The notes: generated from the letters alone by a model not told the origin. Counted from the stretch's first letter, positions 1 to 11,300 are shown. The stretch is 64,000 nucleotides of DNA from Ailurus styani (GCA_002007465.1 LNAC01001222.1:1-64000); one strand, 5' to 3'. Translations and numbers: made by a program.

Positions 1-384
1 CTCTCCCGCCGGCTTCTCTCTGAGACCTGGGAGCTCGGTCGCACTCAGACACCCCTGGTGTCACCCCCCGCTTGGCCTCTGGGGCGACGTCCCTCCATGG
101 AGCCAACTTCTCACAGTTCCGAGTCTGTGCTCCGCTGCTCGCTCCCTTGCCGGCAGCCGGCCCCTCCCCCCGGGTCTGTCTTCCCGTCGCCGCAGATTCA
201 CTTCTCTGCACGTCCTACCTTCCAGAAGGCGGTCTATTTTCTGTTCCTAGAATTGCTGCTCCTCTTCTCTTCGATCTCTGGTGGAATTTGTAGGTGTTCA
301 GAATAGTTTGATAGGTCTCTGGGTGAATTCCTGGTACCTGATGATAATCGGTCTCCTACTCCTCCGCCATCTTGCCGCTCCCCC
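1..384 (-). mobile_element. LINE-1 5'UTR start, cut by window edge (element A)
   Basis: On the minus strand this begins with a G-rich run followed by the text GCGGCAAGATGGCGGAGGAG, the usual opening of a carnivore L1 5'UTR. The same sequence, more decayed, is found at the 5' ends of the two large L1s near 16.8 kb and 45.06 kb. This copy keeps many CpG sites where the other two show TG/CA, so it looks the youngest. It appears to lack roughly 50 bp that the other two carry between the 'cactcagacaccc' and 'ttagcctctgg' blocks. The element must continue left of base 1, so whether it is full length cannot be seen. Small plus-strand open frames here are chance frames. Confidence 0.85.
364..374 (-). 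promoter_or_regulatory. YY1-type motif at L1 transcription start (element A)
   Basis: CAAGATGGCGG on the minus strand lies about 10 bases inside the L1 5' end. In human L1 a YY1 site at the same place sets the transcription start; use in this carnivore copy is inferred. The core CpG is intact. Confidence 0.55.
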
Positions 385-462
385 GAAGGCTGATATTTTT
401 AATCTGAGTCTTGGGCCTATTTTTTAGATTTACTTTTTTTGATATCCTTTGAATTTATTTTT

Positions 463-742
463 TAATATTTTATTTTGAAAAATTTTAACTTACAAAAAGT
501 GGCAAGAAAAAGGCAATAAATACCTATAATACTTTTTATCTAGATTCAGCAATTCTTAACATTTTTCACATATACTTCATCTCTCTGTATAAATAGGTAC
601 ATATTAATATAATTACTCCTTTTAAACCATTAACATGTTGATGATATCACAAACCATCATTCTGAAATACTTCAGTTTATGTATGCTGAGAACAAAGACA
701 TTGTCCTTTATAATCGCAATACTATTATTGAGTTCAATTATT
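463..742 (-). mobile_element. Old L1 3'UTR, left half (split)
   Basis: AT-rich sequence containing 'acttacaaaaagtggcaa', 'cagcaattcttaacattttt' and 'gaaatacttcagt' matches, from memory, the 3'UTR of an old L1M-class element on the minus strand. It continues without loss at 2281, because a younger L1 inserted between them. The subfamily name is not certain. Confidence 0.6.
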
Positions 743-2269
743 ATTATTTTTTAAATTACGTTATGTTAGTCACCATACAGTACTTCATTAGTTTTTGATA
801 TAGTGTTCCATGATTCATTGTTTGTGTGTAACACCCAGTGCTTATTGCAATATGTGCCTTTCTTAGTACCCATCACCACGCTAACCTCCACCCTCTCCCC
901 TCTGAAACTCTCAGTTTGTTTCCCGGAGTCCACAGTCTCTCATGTTTTGTCTCCCCCTCTGATTCCCCGTGCGTTCATTTTTCCCTTCCTTCTCCTAATG
1001 TCCTCCATGATATTCCTTATGTTCCACATATAAGTGAAACCATATAATAATTGCCTTTCTTTGCTTGACTTATTTCAGTTAGCATAATCTCCTCCAGTTC
1101 CATCCACATTGATGCAAATGGTGGGTATTCATCCTTTCTGATGGCTGAGTAATATTCCATTGTATACATGGACCACATCTTTATCCACTTGTCTGTTGAA
1201 GGGCATCTGGTCTCCTTCAACAGTTTGGCTATTGTGGACATTGCTGCTTTGAACATTGGAGTGCATGTGGCCCTTCTTTGCACTACATCTGTATCTTTGG
1301 GGTAAATACCCAGTAGTGCAATTGCTGGGTCATGGGGTAGCTCTATTTTTATCTTTTTGAGGAATCTCCATACTCTTTTCCAAAGTGACTGCACCAACTT
1401 GCATTCCCAGCAACAGTGTACGAGGGTTTCCTTTTCTCCACATCCTCTCCAACATTTGTTGTTTCCTGCCTTGTTAATTTTGGCCATTCTGACTGGTGTG
1501 AGGTGGTATCTCAATGTGGTTTTGATTTGAGTTTCCCTGATGGCTAGTGATGTTGAACATTTTTTCATGCATCTGTTAGCTATTCATATGTCTTCTTTAG
1601 ATAAGTGTCTGTTCATGTCTTCTGCCCTTTTTTTGACTTGATTGTTTGTTTTTTGGGTGTTGAGTTTGAGAAGTTCTTTATAGATCTTGGATACTATCCC
1701 TTTACCTGTAGTATCATTTGCAAATATCTTCTCCCATTCATGTAATGCCTCCTTATTTTGTTGACCGTTTCCTTCGTTGTGCAGAAGCTTTTTATCTTGA
1801 TGAAGTCCCAAAAGTTCATTTTCACTTTTGTTTCCCTTGCCTTTGGAGATGTGTCTTGAAAGAAGTTGCTGTGGCTGATGTCAAAGAGGTTACTGACTAT
1901 ATTCTCCTCTGGGATTTTGATGGATTCCTATCTCACATTGAGGTCTTTAATTCATTTTGAGTTTATCTTTGTGTATGGTGTAAGCGAATGGCTGAGTTCC
2001 ATTCTTCTGTACATAGTGTCAAAAATTTCCCAGCACCATTTATTGAAGAGACTGTCTTTTTTCCATTGGATATTTTTTCCTGCTTTGTTGAAGATTGGTT
2101 GACCATAGAGCTGAGGGTCCATATCTGGGCTCTCTATTCTGTTCCATTGATCTACGTGTCTGTTTTTGTGCTAGTACCACACTGTCTTGGTGATCACAAC
2201 TTTGTAATATAGCTGGAAATCTGGCAACGTGACGCTCCCAGCTTTGTTTTTCTTTTTCAACATTTCTGG
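743..2269 (-). mobile_element. 5'-truncated LINE-1 inserted in an old L1 (element B)
   Basis: Minus-strand L1 holding the 3'UTR (743 to about 1020) and the C-terminal part of ORF2 (to about 2260). The A-rich tail is seen as the T-rich start near 743. The 11-base duplication GTTCAATTATT at 732-742 and 2270-2280 marks the target site and shows that the host is the old L1 3'UTR. About 1.5 kb remains of the roughly 6 kb expected, so it is strongly 5' truncated, the common outcome of target-primed reverse transcription. Confidence 0.9.
1017..2260 (-). pseudogene. L1 ORF2 C-terminal remnant (element B)
   Basis: The longest open piece (1017-1568, 183 codons) is the ORF2p C-terminus, including the Cys-rich motif [18 protein letters not shown], which keeps the C-X3-C-X7-H-X4-C spacing, followed by the LGIYPKD region. 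Upstream pieces (1584-1811 and from about 2040) are in other frames. The reverse transcriptase and endonuclease domains are absent because of the 5' truncation. It is broken and not functional. Confidence 0.85.
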
Positions 2270-2280
2270 GTTCAATTATT

Positions 2281-2830
2281 GACACAATACTGTTACCTAA
2301 TAGTAAACACTCCATCTTCAAATTTTACCAATTGCTCCAGAAATGTCTTTTACCACAACTATTTTTCCTGATCCTGATCCAATCCAGGATTGACATTGCA
2401 GTTGTGTCTTTACTACCCTTTAATCTGGAAGAGTCCCTCAGCCTTTATTTATTGTTCACAATGCTGGCATTGTTGAAAAATACAATTCAGTTTTTTAATG
2501 AATGCCCCCTTAATTTATTATCCAGTTGTTTTCTCATGACTAGATTTAGATTTTGTATTTTTTTTTTCAGGGATAATATGTAGGTGATCAGTCTTTCTCA
2601 GTGGACCACATTTGCCCCATTTAAGATTTTAATTTTGATCATTTGATGATGTGATTTTGCCACAATAAAGGAACCGTTTTTCTTTGGTAATTAATATGCA
2701 ATCTTTACCTGGGTAGTTTGATCCCATTCAACAACAAACTGTGATGGATTGGTATAGCTTCTATTGATGATTCTCAACTAAATAAATTATTGCCATATTG
2801 GTGGCTAAATGTTTCATGTCCTTTCAGCCT
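2281..2830 (-). mobile_element. Old L1 3'UTR, right half (split)
   Basis: Continues the 463-742 segment after the element B target site: 'gacacaatactgttacctaa', 'tttaatctggaagagtccctc', then 'ctcatgactagatttaga'. These match the order of an L1M-class 3'UTR read on the minus strand. The right boundary is approximate. Confidence 0.55.
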
Positions 2831-3980
2831 AACTGGATCAAAATCTGGAAACACAAGTCATCTAATTTTCTGAAACCAGGTGCATGGTATATTAGCCTGG
2901 AAACCTTGAGAAATCAATGGGTAAAACAGTGAGAAAACATGTCTTGGAGGGGTTTGGGTGGGGGTGGCAGTTGGCTTTGAACATAGGCCTTGCCAGTCTT
3001 GGAATTTGTGGGCTTTAGCAGTTTATTGGCTAGTATTTGCAGGCATGTGATTGGTTTTTAAAAGCACAGCCAGATTTGGAGGATTAACCCAATTTTTGGT
3101 CTGGTCTCTTCAAGGATGGATCCCTGTCTAGGTTTAGCAAATAAAGGGATTCAGTTTAGGGATTAAGGTAATTAGGGCCTTCAATTGTTTGAGTAGATTC
3201 TGAACTCAGGAAGAGATGGTGATCTCTTCTCATGGGTCAGAAAAGATTCTCTTGACTCTGGAGAATGAGCTTATTTTTCAACGATTTTGAAGTTGCTCAG
3301 GGAGAAGAAACAGACACCTCTATGAGCTAGAACCTTCTCACCTCCAAAGAGGTGGTGGATTCTGTACAGTGTCTCTGTCAGGACTGCGAGGGCACTGAGT
3401 TACGGCAGGCACTCTCTGACTTCGCCTCTTCATTTCTTTCAGAGTATTGAGCATGAAGATGTGAAAATGAAATTGATTGTTTTCTTTTAATCTCCCACCC
3501 CATTTATCTTTTTTCTCAGCTGTGCTAAGAGACAGACCATAGAAGCTTTGGTTCTGCCACAAAGGGTCGTAGGTGGGAGAAAGGGAGTTTTAGACAGCCA
3601 CAGGAAACGTTGATTTGATGTCTAAGGACTAAATGCTGAAAAAGAAAGATTTGGGGATAAGTATATAGCCTGGGTTTCTGCTTCTCACTGGGGTTCTTGG
3701 GAAACTCCAGGAGAAGACTAGGGGGGAGCATATATAAGCTTTACAGAACAGGTACATATTGATTGGTGGCCACGGCTGAAAATGAACATAGATCAATTAT
3801 GATAGCTCCACTGTCATATTGTTTGCCTATGTCCCTTCTCCAATGTATTATAAAGTTATGAATTACTTCTCATAATCCTCTCCTGTTCTCCCAGAGTTAC
3901 TAACAGTGGTCATCACAGTGAAAATAGTCCAAAGAGGAATTCTAGAAGAATCAACTAGCAAGCTGTGTTCCCTTTAGCTT
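2831..3980. other. No recognised feature
   Basis: Mixed-composition sequence with no repeat I can name and no convincing exon. The open frames at 3338-3562 and 3525-3731 (minus) are short and overlap in different frames, with no recognisable protein. Confidence 0.5.
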
Positions 3981-3982
3981 AC

Positions 3983-4041
<59 letters not shown>
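3981..4041. repeat. (CA)n microsatellite
   Basis: About 60 bases of nearly pure CA dinucleotide after two imperfect ACACAT units. Length polymorphism is likely. Confidence 0.95.
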
Positions 4042-4042
<1 letters not shown>

Positions 4043-4729
4043 CTGGAGACAATGGAGGTGCTATCGCCTTCTTAAGAAGAGCAGAGTTCAGGAAATAATG
4101 ACTACCCTATGGGGTAGAGTGCCAACGCCTTCCCAAGAAACTTCCTTGTGACACTCGCAGTTGTCTGTAGGAAACAAAGACTGTCTTTATGTTTTCCAGC
4201 AGGATGACTGCTGGGCAGAAGGACATGAGGACCTGTGCAAGTGCCACAGCAAAAGAGAAGACTTTTAAGGAAAGAGATTGGAGGGTCCCCTCAGCCTGCC
4301 TAAACCTCCACAGGAAAGTGGCTCCATCTTGTATCCATAGGTCACAATTTAGGGATATAGAGGATAGGGACTAACACTCTGCAGGCTTGCCAGGAATTGC
4401 CATAGTATAGGGGGAAAGGCACACAAAACAGAGGAATAGAGACATGATACCTCCATCTGGTGGCCAGATAGAACTTCTAACTACATCTTTCAAGAGGATT
4501 ACTCATAAGAAATCTTTGAGGGACTGGATCCCTCAGCCACTTGTACATATAGAATCCACAGGAGCTAGATGAGCAGGGATCCATTCACTCAGCAAAATCT
4601 TTACTGAGTACATACTATTTGTCAAGAATTGTTGTTGTCAAAGGGACAAAGTAGTCAACCAGACAGATAAAGATTGCTTTTCATTCATTAAGAGAAATGG
4701 ATAATAGATAAATGCACAAATAAGTATGT
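4042..4729. other. No recognised feature
   Basis: Purine-leaning unique sequence. A 61-codon plus-strand frame at 4189-4374 has no recognisable homology and no coding context. Confidence 0.5.
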
Positions 4730-4990
4730 AATATGAGACAAAAATAACATGGAGGACATTAGGAGAAGGAAAGGAAAAGTGAATTGGGGTAATTTGGAGG
4801 GGGAGACAAAAGATGAGAGACTGTGGACTCTGAGAAACAAACTGAGGGTTATGGAGGGGAGGGGGTGAGGGGATGGTGAGCCTGGTGGTGGTATGAAGGA
4901 GGACATGCATTGCATGGAGCAGTGGGTGTGGTGCATAAACAATGAATCTTGGATCACTGAAAAAATAAAGTAAAAAAAATAATTTTTAAA
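4730..4990 (+). mobile_element. L1 3'UTR fragment (element C)
   Basis: Plus-strand copy of the same 3'UTR seen reversed in element B: 'catggaggacattaggagaa', 'aacaaactgagggtt', then 'aaacaatgaatcttggatca' followed by an A-rich tail to about 4990. Only the last 260 bases are present, a heavy 5' truncation. I could not find a clean target-site duplication. The minus-strand open frames over it are shadows. Confidence 0.85.
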
Positions 4991-5259
4991 AAATCAGAGG
5001 AGAGTAAACTTAACTCAACAGGCAATTATATACAACAATGCCACCCTTAGATGACCCATCCTTCACAAGAGTAAAAAAAGAGGAGAAGAACAACAAAGAG
5101 GATGAAAGAGAAAATTATACTCCAAACAAAAGTTCTGTGGCTCCAGATAGCCTGGAATGGAGGGTGAGGGAAAGCTTTATAGGTAGAAAAGAAGGAGATT
5201 TTGAACCAAAATGAGAATGAGATCTGAATAACAAGATTTTTACAAAAGTCATTGGATTA

Positions 5260-5303
5260 CAATTTTATTTGCCAGTTATACCTCAATAAAGCTGGAAAAA
5301 AAG
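5260..5303 (+). mobile_element. Very short L1 3' end
   Basis: The text 'ttatacctcaataaagctgg' plus an A run is the extreme 3' end of an L1. The flanks GTCATTGGATTA (5248-5259) and GTTATTGGATTG (5304-5315) look like a decayed target-site duplication, implying an insertion of only about 44 bases. Confidence 0.5.
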
Positions 5304-5315
5304 GTTATTGGATTG

Positions 5316-5677
5316 GATTGATGTGAAACATAAGAAACAATTGTAAAGTTTAAGCGGCCTCATTACCCATTAGGGTAAGATCTGGACAAAGCAAAGATGG
5401 AATGATTATTGAAAATATGCAGAACCACTGATAGGCTGATGAGTTGAGATGGATTGATCAGGTCCATATCCTCAAGAGTCCAACAAGTATCTGCTCCAGT
5501 GTTTGACTGGCATTCCTCATGTGGTTAAAGGTTGTACTCTGTGTGGTTTGGAAAATACTGTTTTGCTACAATAAACATTTATTAAGCTTTTTAGATTTTC
5601 TTAGCATAGGGTTGGTCCTCTGATACTCTCAACTATCGGATTTATTCTTTAAATTTTTAAAAAAGTGTTGAGGATTT
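5316..5677. other. No recognised feature
   Basis: AT-rich unique sequence, no open frame of note and no repeat recognised. Confidence 0.5.
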
Positions 5678-5691
5678 GATTAATTCAACTT

Positions 5692-5866
5692 TAAGATTTT
5701 TATTTATTTATTTGAGAGAGAGAGCATGTGAGCACGCACACATGGGGAGGGCAGAGGGTGAGAGAGAAGCAGACTCCCCACTGAGCAGGGAGCCCAATGT
5801 GGGACTCTGGGATCATGACCTGAGCCAAAGGCAGACACTTAACTGACTGAGCCACCCAGGTGATGC
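5692..5866 (-). mobile_element. CAN-SINE (SINEC), intermediate subtype
   Basis: Reverse copy: AAGATTTTTATTTATTTATT tail end, GA-rich stretch, 'atcatgacctgagcc' and 'ctgagccacccagg' head. The body between 'cccaatgtgggactc' and 'tgggatcatgacc' is shortened. A duplication of about 14 bases, GATTAATTCAACTT, flanks it at 5678-5691 and 5869-5882. Confidence 0.92.
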
Positions 5867-5883
5867 TAGATTAATTCAACTTT

Positions 5884-7060
5884 GGAGATGCTGGACAAAT
5901 CACCCCCTCTGGTGAAATACCCCAGTTGGCAGCTATGTGAAGAACCCCAATTCTACCCAGATATTTAAATGAAATCATTCTGGCTGGGACTGAATAGAGT
6001 AAGAAATGGGGAAATTAAACAAAGTTTTTTTTTTTTGCTTTTAAAGTTTTTGTGCTTTAACGTATAAGAGGAGGGAGGAGATCCCATTTTTGGCCTTCAT
6101 TTCTTCGAGGAATTTATTACGAGATGGGTGCTCTTATTCAAATTTTAGGACATTTTAATGTTGCTGGCACTATACTATTATAATTTATAATAGTAAATGG
6201 GGGCAATTTATGTAGTCATTTGGGCTCACGACATAACTTCTCCTGAGATACTATGGGGCATGACGCTGGCTCTTATTTGCAACAGGAGAAAGATAGGGAT
6301 TTTGGCTTCTGATGCAGAATGGCTTTGTGGATACCTTAACGTAAACCCTGGTCTGATTCCTTTCAGAGCAGAGTTAATACTGTATGTCTCAGGTCTCAGG
6401 ACAGCCAGAGAGGAGCAGTCTTTGGAACTGGAAGAAGGATGGAAGCAGTCCTGCTTGACAGACTGTGGGACCTGTCCCCTTCAGGACCAGCCATAAACAG
6501 CAGACTTGAATGCTCAAGCGTATTAGGTTACAGAACAAAAATGACAGGAGCCCTGGGAGAAGCATAGGAATTATAATAGGAATTTCTGCCCTAATGGAAA
6601 TTGTGGGAGGGAAGCTACTGGATTGTTCTCTGCCACATTGACTCTTCCTAAAGTTCTCCCTAGTTCCCTCTTTAGACCCAGAAGCAGTCTGCATCCTCCT
6701 CTCTTCGGCATGGGAAGCCTTCTGGGGCAGGCGTGGTGGGGAGAAGCTGAGGTTGGCATTGGCTCTATCTGAGAAGGGCTAGGTTAATCCAATTCAGGCC
6801 AGATTGAGAAGCCCATTGCAGTCTTGGGTGCAAGCATTGTCTTGCAATTCAGCGGATACCAGTACTTTGATTTCCCTTGGATTCAGAATCCAGAGGGGAG
6901 AGAAACTAAGGATCCTTTGCAAACTGCACCAATGGCCTCTGGGAGAGAGAAAGAGAGTGAGAGACACAGGATGGGGGTGCAGGGCACAGGGGCTGGGGCC
7001 CCGAGTGGGCATCCAGACAGAGAGGAGGCGCTCTGCACAGTGATCCCCACCAGCGCCTGA
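5884..7060. other. No recognised gene or repeat
   Basis: Unique sequence. Opposed frames at 6197-6496 (+), 6389-6694 (-) and 6794-7243 (-) overlap each other and match no family I know. The 149-codon minus frame at 6794-7243 runs into a MIR, which argues against coding. Confidence 0.5.
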
Positions 7061-7180
7061 TGGATTACAGATGGCAGGCACTGTGTTGGGTTTCACCCGT
7101 ACTGTCATATTTAACCCTCTCAGAAATCCAGTGCGATGGCTATTATTATTCCCAAGTAGAGTAGTCAGGCTTTTGTAAGG
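7061..7180 (+). mobile_element. MIR fragment
   Basis: 'gcaggcactgtgttgggttt', then 'atatttaaccctctcagaaa' and 'tggctattattattccc' follow the order of a MIR SINE 5' half (plus strand), well diverged. Confidence 0.6.
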
Positions 7181-7440
7181 GTGAGCTATGTGGAAGAAAC
7201 CCTTTGAAGAGAGTGGCGCCAGAAGGTTTTGACTATTGCCCATAATATGAAATATATTAGAAATATATTAGAAAAAAGCTTCCAAAAAACAGTCACTACC
7301 GTTATTATCTGGAATGGAATCTAATCTTCTCTTTTTTTGTTTTATTTTAAAACATCTGGTTGAAACAATTAAAATATTTTTAAGAGTCACTAATTAGTCA
7401 CGACATGTAATTTGAAAACAAACAAAAAACTGTTCTAAGT

Positions 7441-7790
7441 AAAGGTATGGCACATAGACCTGGGTTCAAATCCTGCTTTGATCACTATTAGCTGAATGAC
7501 CTTGACCAAGTCACCCCTCAGAGTTTCCAATTCTTTTTTTTTTTAAAGATTTTACGTATTTGTCAGAGAGAGAGAGAGAGAGCACAAGCAGGGGGAGTGG
7601 CAGGCTGAGGGAGTGAGAGAAGACTCCCCGATAAGCAGGTAGCCTGACATGGAGCTTGATCCCAGGACCCTGGGACCATGACCTGAGCTGAAGGTGGATG
7701 CTTAACTGACTGAGCCACCCAGGCACCCCAGAGCTTCCAATTCTCATCTCTAAAAATGGGATCCATCTCTCTGAGTTTGGTCAGTTAAAA
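7441..7790 (+). mobile_element. MIR split by a CAN-SINE
   Basis: The MIR core is seen as 'cctgggttcaaatcctgc' and 'tgaatgaccttgaccaagtc'. It resumes after the SINE with 'ctctaaaaatgggatcc', the usual 'catctgtaaaatggg' segment. Interruption by the SINE gives the relative ages. Confidence 0.7.
7535..7730 (-). mobile_element. CAN-SINE (SINEC) inside MIR
   Basis: Reverse copy with T-rich start, a GA tract, 'gatcccaggaccctggga' and 'ctgagccacccaggcacccc' at its head. It is flanked by GAGTTTCCAATTCT (7521-7534) and GAGCTTCCAATTCT (7731-7744), a target-site duplication with one mismatch. Confidence 0.93.
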
Positions 7791-7799
7791 AGTAATGCG

Positions 7800-8130
7800 C
7801 CAAGAGTTCAGCTGAGCTGTAGGAAGCTGAGGGAGCCATCAGTTGTCAGAACAGCTGAATGAAAAAAACAAAGTGAAAGTCACGGTCAAGCCTTTAATCA
7901 CTTACTGCAATGGTGTAAGCAAGTGTCTAAAACTGGAAAAAGTGCCGACCACTCCCTCTTCCATTTCCCCCCATGGAACATGCACCAGTCCAAGGTAAGG
8001 TGGATCAGCGTAGATATGGGAGTGTGTCTGAGGAAGGAACTGACCAGAAAGCTCCTGCAGTATTGTGGACCCAGGACCAAGGGTTGGGGAGGACAAGGGG
8101 AAACCTGGGAGAGGAAAAGTTGTTTTGGGG
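7800..8130. other. No recognised feature
   Basis: Short unique stretch between MIR and L1. Overlapping frames on both strands (7898-8201) are not recognisable proteins. Confidence 0.45.
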
Positions 8131-8248
8131 GTGATAGCCATTTTCACAGGTATGAGGTAATATTTTATTGTGAATTTGATTTACATTTCCCTGATGCTTA
8201 GTGACACTGGCCCATTTTTAACATCAGATATTTTTTTTTATTTTTACT

Positions 8249-9812
8249 TTATTGTATGAATTCTTTGTATATTTTGGATATTAACCCCTTATTGGATATA
8301 TGCTTGGTCAATATTTTCTCCCATCCCCGAAACTGCCTTTTCAGTTTTTGATTGTTTCTTTTGCTATGCAGTAGCTTTTTGGTTAGATGGAGATGCATTT
8401 GTGTATTTTTACTCCATGTGATTTTGGGGTCATAGATAAAAAAATCATTGCCAAGACCAACATCAAGCAATTCCTTTCCTATGTTTTCTTCTAGGAGTTT
8501 TATGGTATCAGGTCTTGTGTTTAAGTCTTCGATCTGTTTTGAGTTAATTTTTAAGAGTGTTGTAAGAGAAGGATTCAATTTCAGTTTTTCTGCATTCAGT
8601 TATCCAGTTTTCCTAACACCATTAGTTGGAGAGATTATCCTTTCCCCCATGGAGTTCTTGGCTCCCTTGTCAAATATTAATTGGCCATAAATGTGAGGAT
8701 CTATTTTTGGACTCTCTATTCTGTTCCACTGGTCTATTTTTTAAATGACAATACCATAGTGTTTTAATTACTGTACTTTGTAGTATAGTTTGAGATCAGG
8801 AAGTGTGATGTTTGTGGCTTTGTTCTTTCTCATCACTGCTTTGGCTATTTGAAGTCTTTTGTGGTTCTATAAAATTTTAGGATTTTTTTTTATTTCTGTG
8901 AAAAACGTCATTGAAATTTTGATAGTAATTGCATTTAGTCTATAGATGGCTTTGGTGGTATGGACTTTTTAACAATATGAGTACTTTCAACCCATGAACA
9001 TGAGCTATCTCTCCATTTGTTTATGTTTTCTTCAATATATTTCACCAAAGTTTCATAGTTTTCAGAATACAGATATTTCATTTCCTTAGTTAAATTTATT
9101 CCAAAGTATTCTATTGTCTTTGAAGCCTTTGTGAATTAGATAATTTTCTTTATTTTTTCAAATAAAAATTATTTTTTTCATTGCTTCATTGCTATTGTAT
9201 AGAAATGCAAATGATTTCTGTATGTTGATTTTATATTCTGCAACTTTTCTGAAATTTTTAATGGTTCCAACAGTTTTTTGGTTGAGTCTTCAGGGTTTTT
9301 ATAGATAAGATTATATCATCTGCAAATAATGGCAATGTTACTTCTTTTTCCAATTTGGCTGACTTTTATTTCTTTGTCTTGCCTAATTGCTGTAGCCAGG
9401 ACTTCCAGCTGTTGGAAGCTGGAATGTTGAATAAAAGTGGTGGGAGTAGTCACCCTTGTCTTGTTCCTGATCTTAGAGGAAATGCTTTCAATTTTTCACC
9501 ATTGAGTGTATGGTTAGCTGTAGGTTTGTTGTATATGGTCTTTATTATGTCAAGGTATATTCCTGCTATACCAAATTTGTTGAGGGTTTTTATCATGAAA
9601 GAATGTTGTAGTTTGTCAAATGCTTTTTCTGCATCTATTGAGATGATATGATTTTTATCTTTTATTCTAGTAGTGTGATGTATCACATTGATTTGCATGT
9701 GTTGAACCATACTTGCATACCAGGGACAAATTCCAATTGGCCATGGTGTATAATCCCTAGTGTGTCCTTGAATTTGGTTTGTTAACATTTTGTTGAGAAT
9801 TTTTTGCATCAA
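8249..9812 (-). pseudogene. L1 ORF2 reverse transcriptase remnant (element D)
   Basis: The open piece 9450-9812 reads as the L1 reverse transcriptase: [17 protein letters not shown] is the motif around the first catalytic Asp, and [18 protein letters not shown] follows at the expected distance. A second open piece (8249-8578) matches the region C-terminal to the RT. Frame changes and stops between them show decay. The C-terminal Cys-rich end is missing. Confidence 0.85.
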
Positions 9813-10310
9813 AAGTCATTAGAGATAGTTATTCTACACTTTTCCTGTAATGTCTTTATTTGGCTTTGGTATCAGGGTAAAAATGGCCTGATAAAATGAG
9901 TTTGAAAGTGTTCCTTGTGCCTCAGTTTTTTGGAGGAGTTTGAGAAGGACTGGCTTTAGTTCTTCCTTAAATATTTGGTAGAATTTGCTAGTGCATCCAT
10001 CTGGTCCTGGACTTCTGTTTTTTGCGAAGTTTTTGAAGCTGATTCAATCTCCTCCCTTGTTATCAGTGTGTTTAGATTTTCTATTTCCTCCTCATTCAGT
10101 CTTCATGGGTTGTTTATTTCTAGGAATTTATTTTCTTTCTTTTAGGATTTCCAGTGTTGGCATATAATTTTTTTATACTAGCCCTTTATGATCCTTTGTA
10201 TTTTTTACTATCAATTGTAATGTTTCCTCATTTGTTTCTAATTTTGTGTCTTCTCTGTTATTTTCCTAGTCTAATTAAAGTTTTGTTAATTTTGTTTCAT
10301 TTTTTAATTT

Positions 10311-10410
10311 TTTTTAAAGATTTTATTTATTTATTTGAGATACAGAGAGAGAGAGTGAGAGAACAGGAACATGGGAGCAGAGGGAGAAGAAGCAGGCTCC
10401 CTGCTGAGGA
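10311..10410 (-). mobile_element. CAN-SINE fragment (3' half)
   Basis: Reverse copy with AAAGATTTTATTTATTTATT, a GAGA stretch and 'gcaggctccctgctgagga', then it stops. The tRNA-like half is absent. It lies next to a second SINE at 10432. Confidence 0.8.
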
Positions 10411-10431
10411 TTTTCATTTGTTTCAAGATAT

Positions 10432-10489
10432 TTAAAAAAACGGATTTATTTATTTTAGTGAGTGAGAAAGAGCATGAAAGTGGAGAGGA

Positions 10490-10530
<41 letters not shown>

Positions 10531-10647
10531 ATCTCAAGCAGACTCTGCACTGAGTGCATGTGGAGCCCAGCACCAGGCTCGATCTCATGACCTGAGCCTG
10601 AGCTGAAAACAAGAGTTGGATGCTTAACTGACTAGGTGCTAGGTGCT
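10432..10647 (-). mobile_element. CAN-SINE, older subtype, with expanded (GA)n
   Basis: Reverse copy with a (GA)n tract at about 10492-10525, then 'gatctcatgacctgagcc' and 'cttaactgactaggtgct' at a decayed head. Flanked by TTCATTTGTTTCAAGATAT and TTCATTGTTTCAAGATAT (10413-10431 and 10648-10665), a duplication with one indel. Confidence 0.85.
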
Positions 10648-10744
10648 TCATTGTTTCAAGATATCTCCCTTTTGGTTTCTTCTGTAACTCATTGGTTGTT
10701 CAGAAGTGTGTTCTTTAATACCCACATATGTATAGATTTTTTTT

Positions 10745-10940
10745 TAAAGATTTTATTTATTTATTTGACACAGAGAGAGAGATTACAAGTAGGCAGAGAG
10801 GCAGGCAGAGAGACAGGGAGAGGAGGAAACAGGCTCCCTGCTGAGCAGAGAGCCTGATGCGGGCCTCGATCCCAGGATGCTGAGATCATGACCTGAGCCA
10901 AAAGCAGAAGCTTCAACCCACTGAGCCACCCAGGTGCCCA
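10745..10940 (-). mobile_element. CAN-SINE, young subtype
   Basis: Reverse copy with 'attacaagtaggcagag', 'gatgcgggcctcgatccc' and 'actgagccacccaggtgccc'. TGTATAGATTTTT flanks it on both sides (starting at 10730 and 10941). Inserted in element D. Confidence 0.93.
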
Positions 10941-11284
10941 TGTATAGATTTTTTAACTTTTCTTTCATTGATTTTTAGTTTCAAACCACTGTGGTCAGTA
11001 AAGATATTTGCTATGATTTCAAACTTCTTAAATTTGCTAGGACTCATTTTGTGTCCCATCATATGGTCTATCCTGCAGAATGTTCTGTATGCACATGTGA
11101 AGAATGTGTATTCTACTACTGTTGGATGGAATGTTCTATATATGTCTCTTAAGTCCATCTGGTCTAATGTATGGTTCAAGTCCAAAGTTCCCTTATTGAT
11201 TTATTAGGACTGTTATATATTCTTGATGAATTGACACTTTAATTATCACATAATGGCTTTCTTTGTCCCTTGTTATCATTTTTT

Positions 11285-11300
11285 ACTTATAGTCTATTTT
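11285..11300. repeat. Target-site duplication of L1 element E, left copy
   Basis: ACTTATAGTCTATTTT, identical to 16814-16829, brackets the 5.5-kb L1 insertion and rejoins the host L1 when the insert is removed. Confidence 0.93.
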
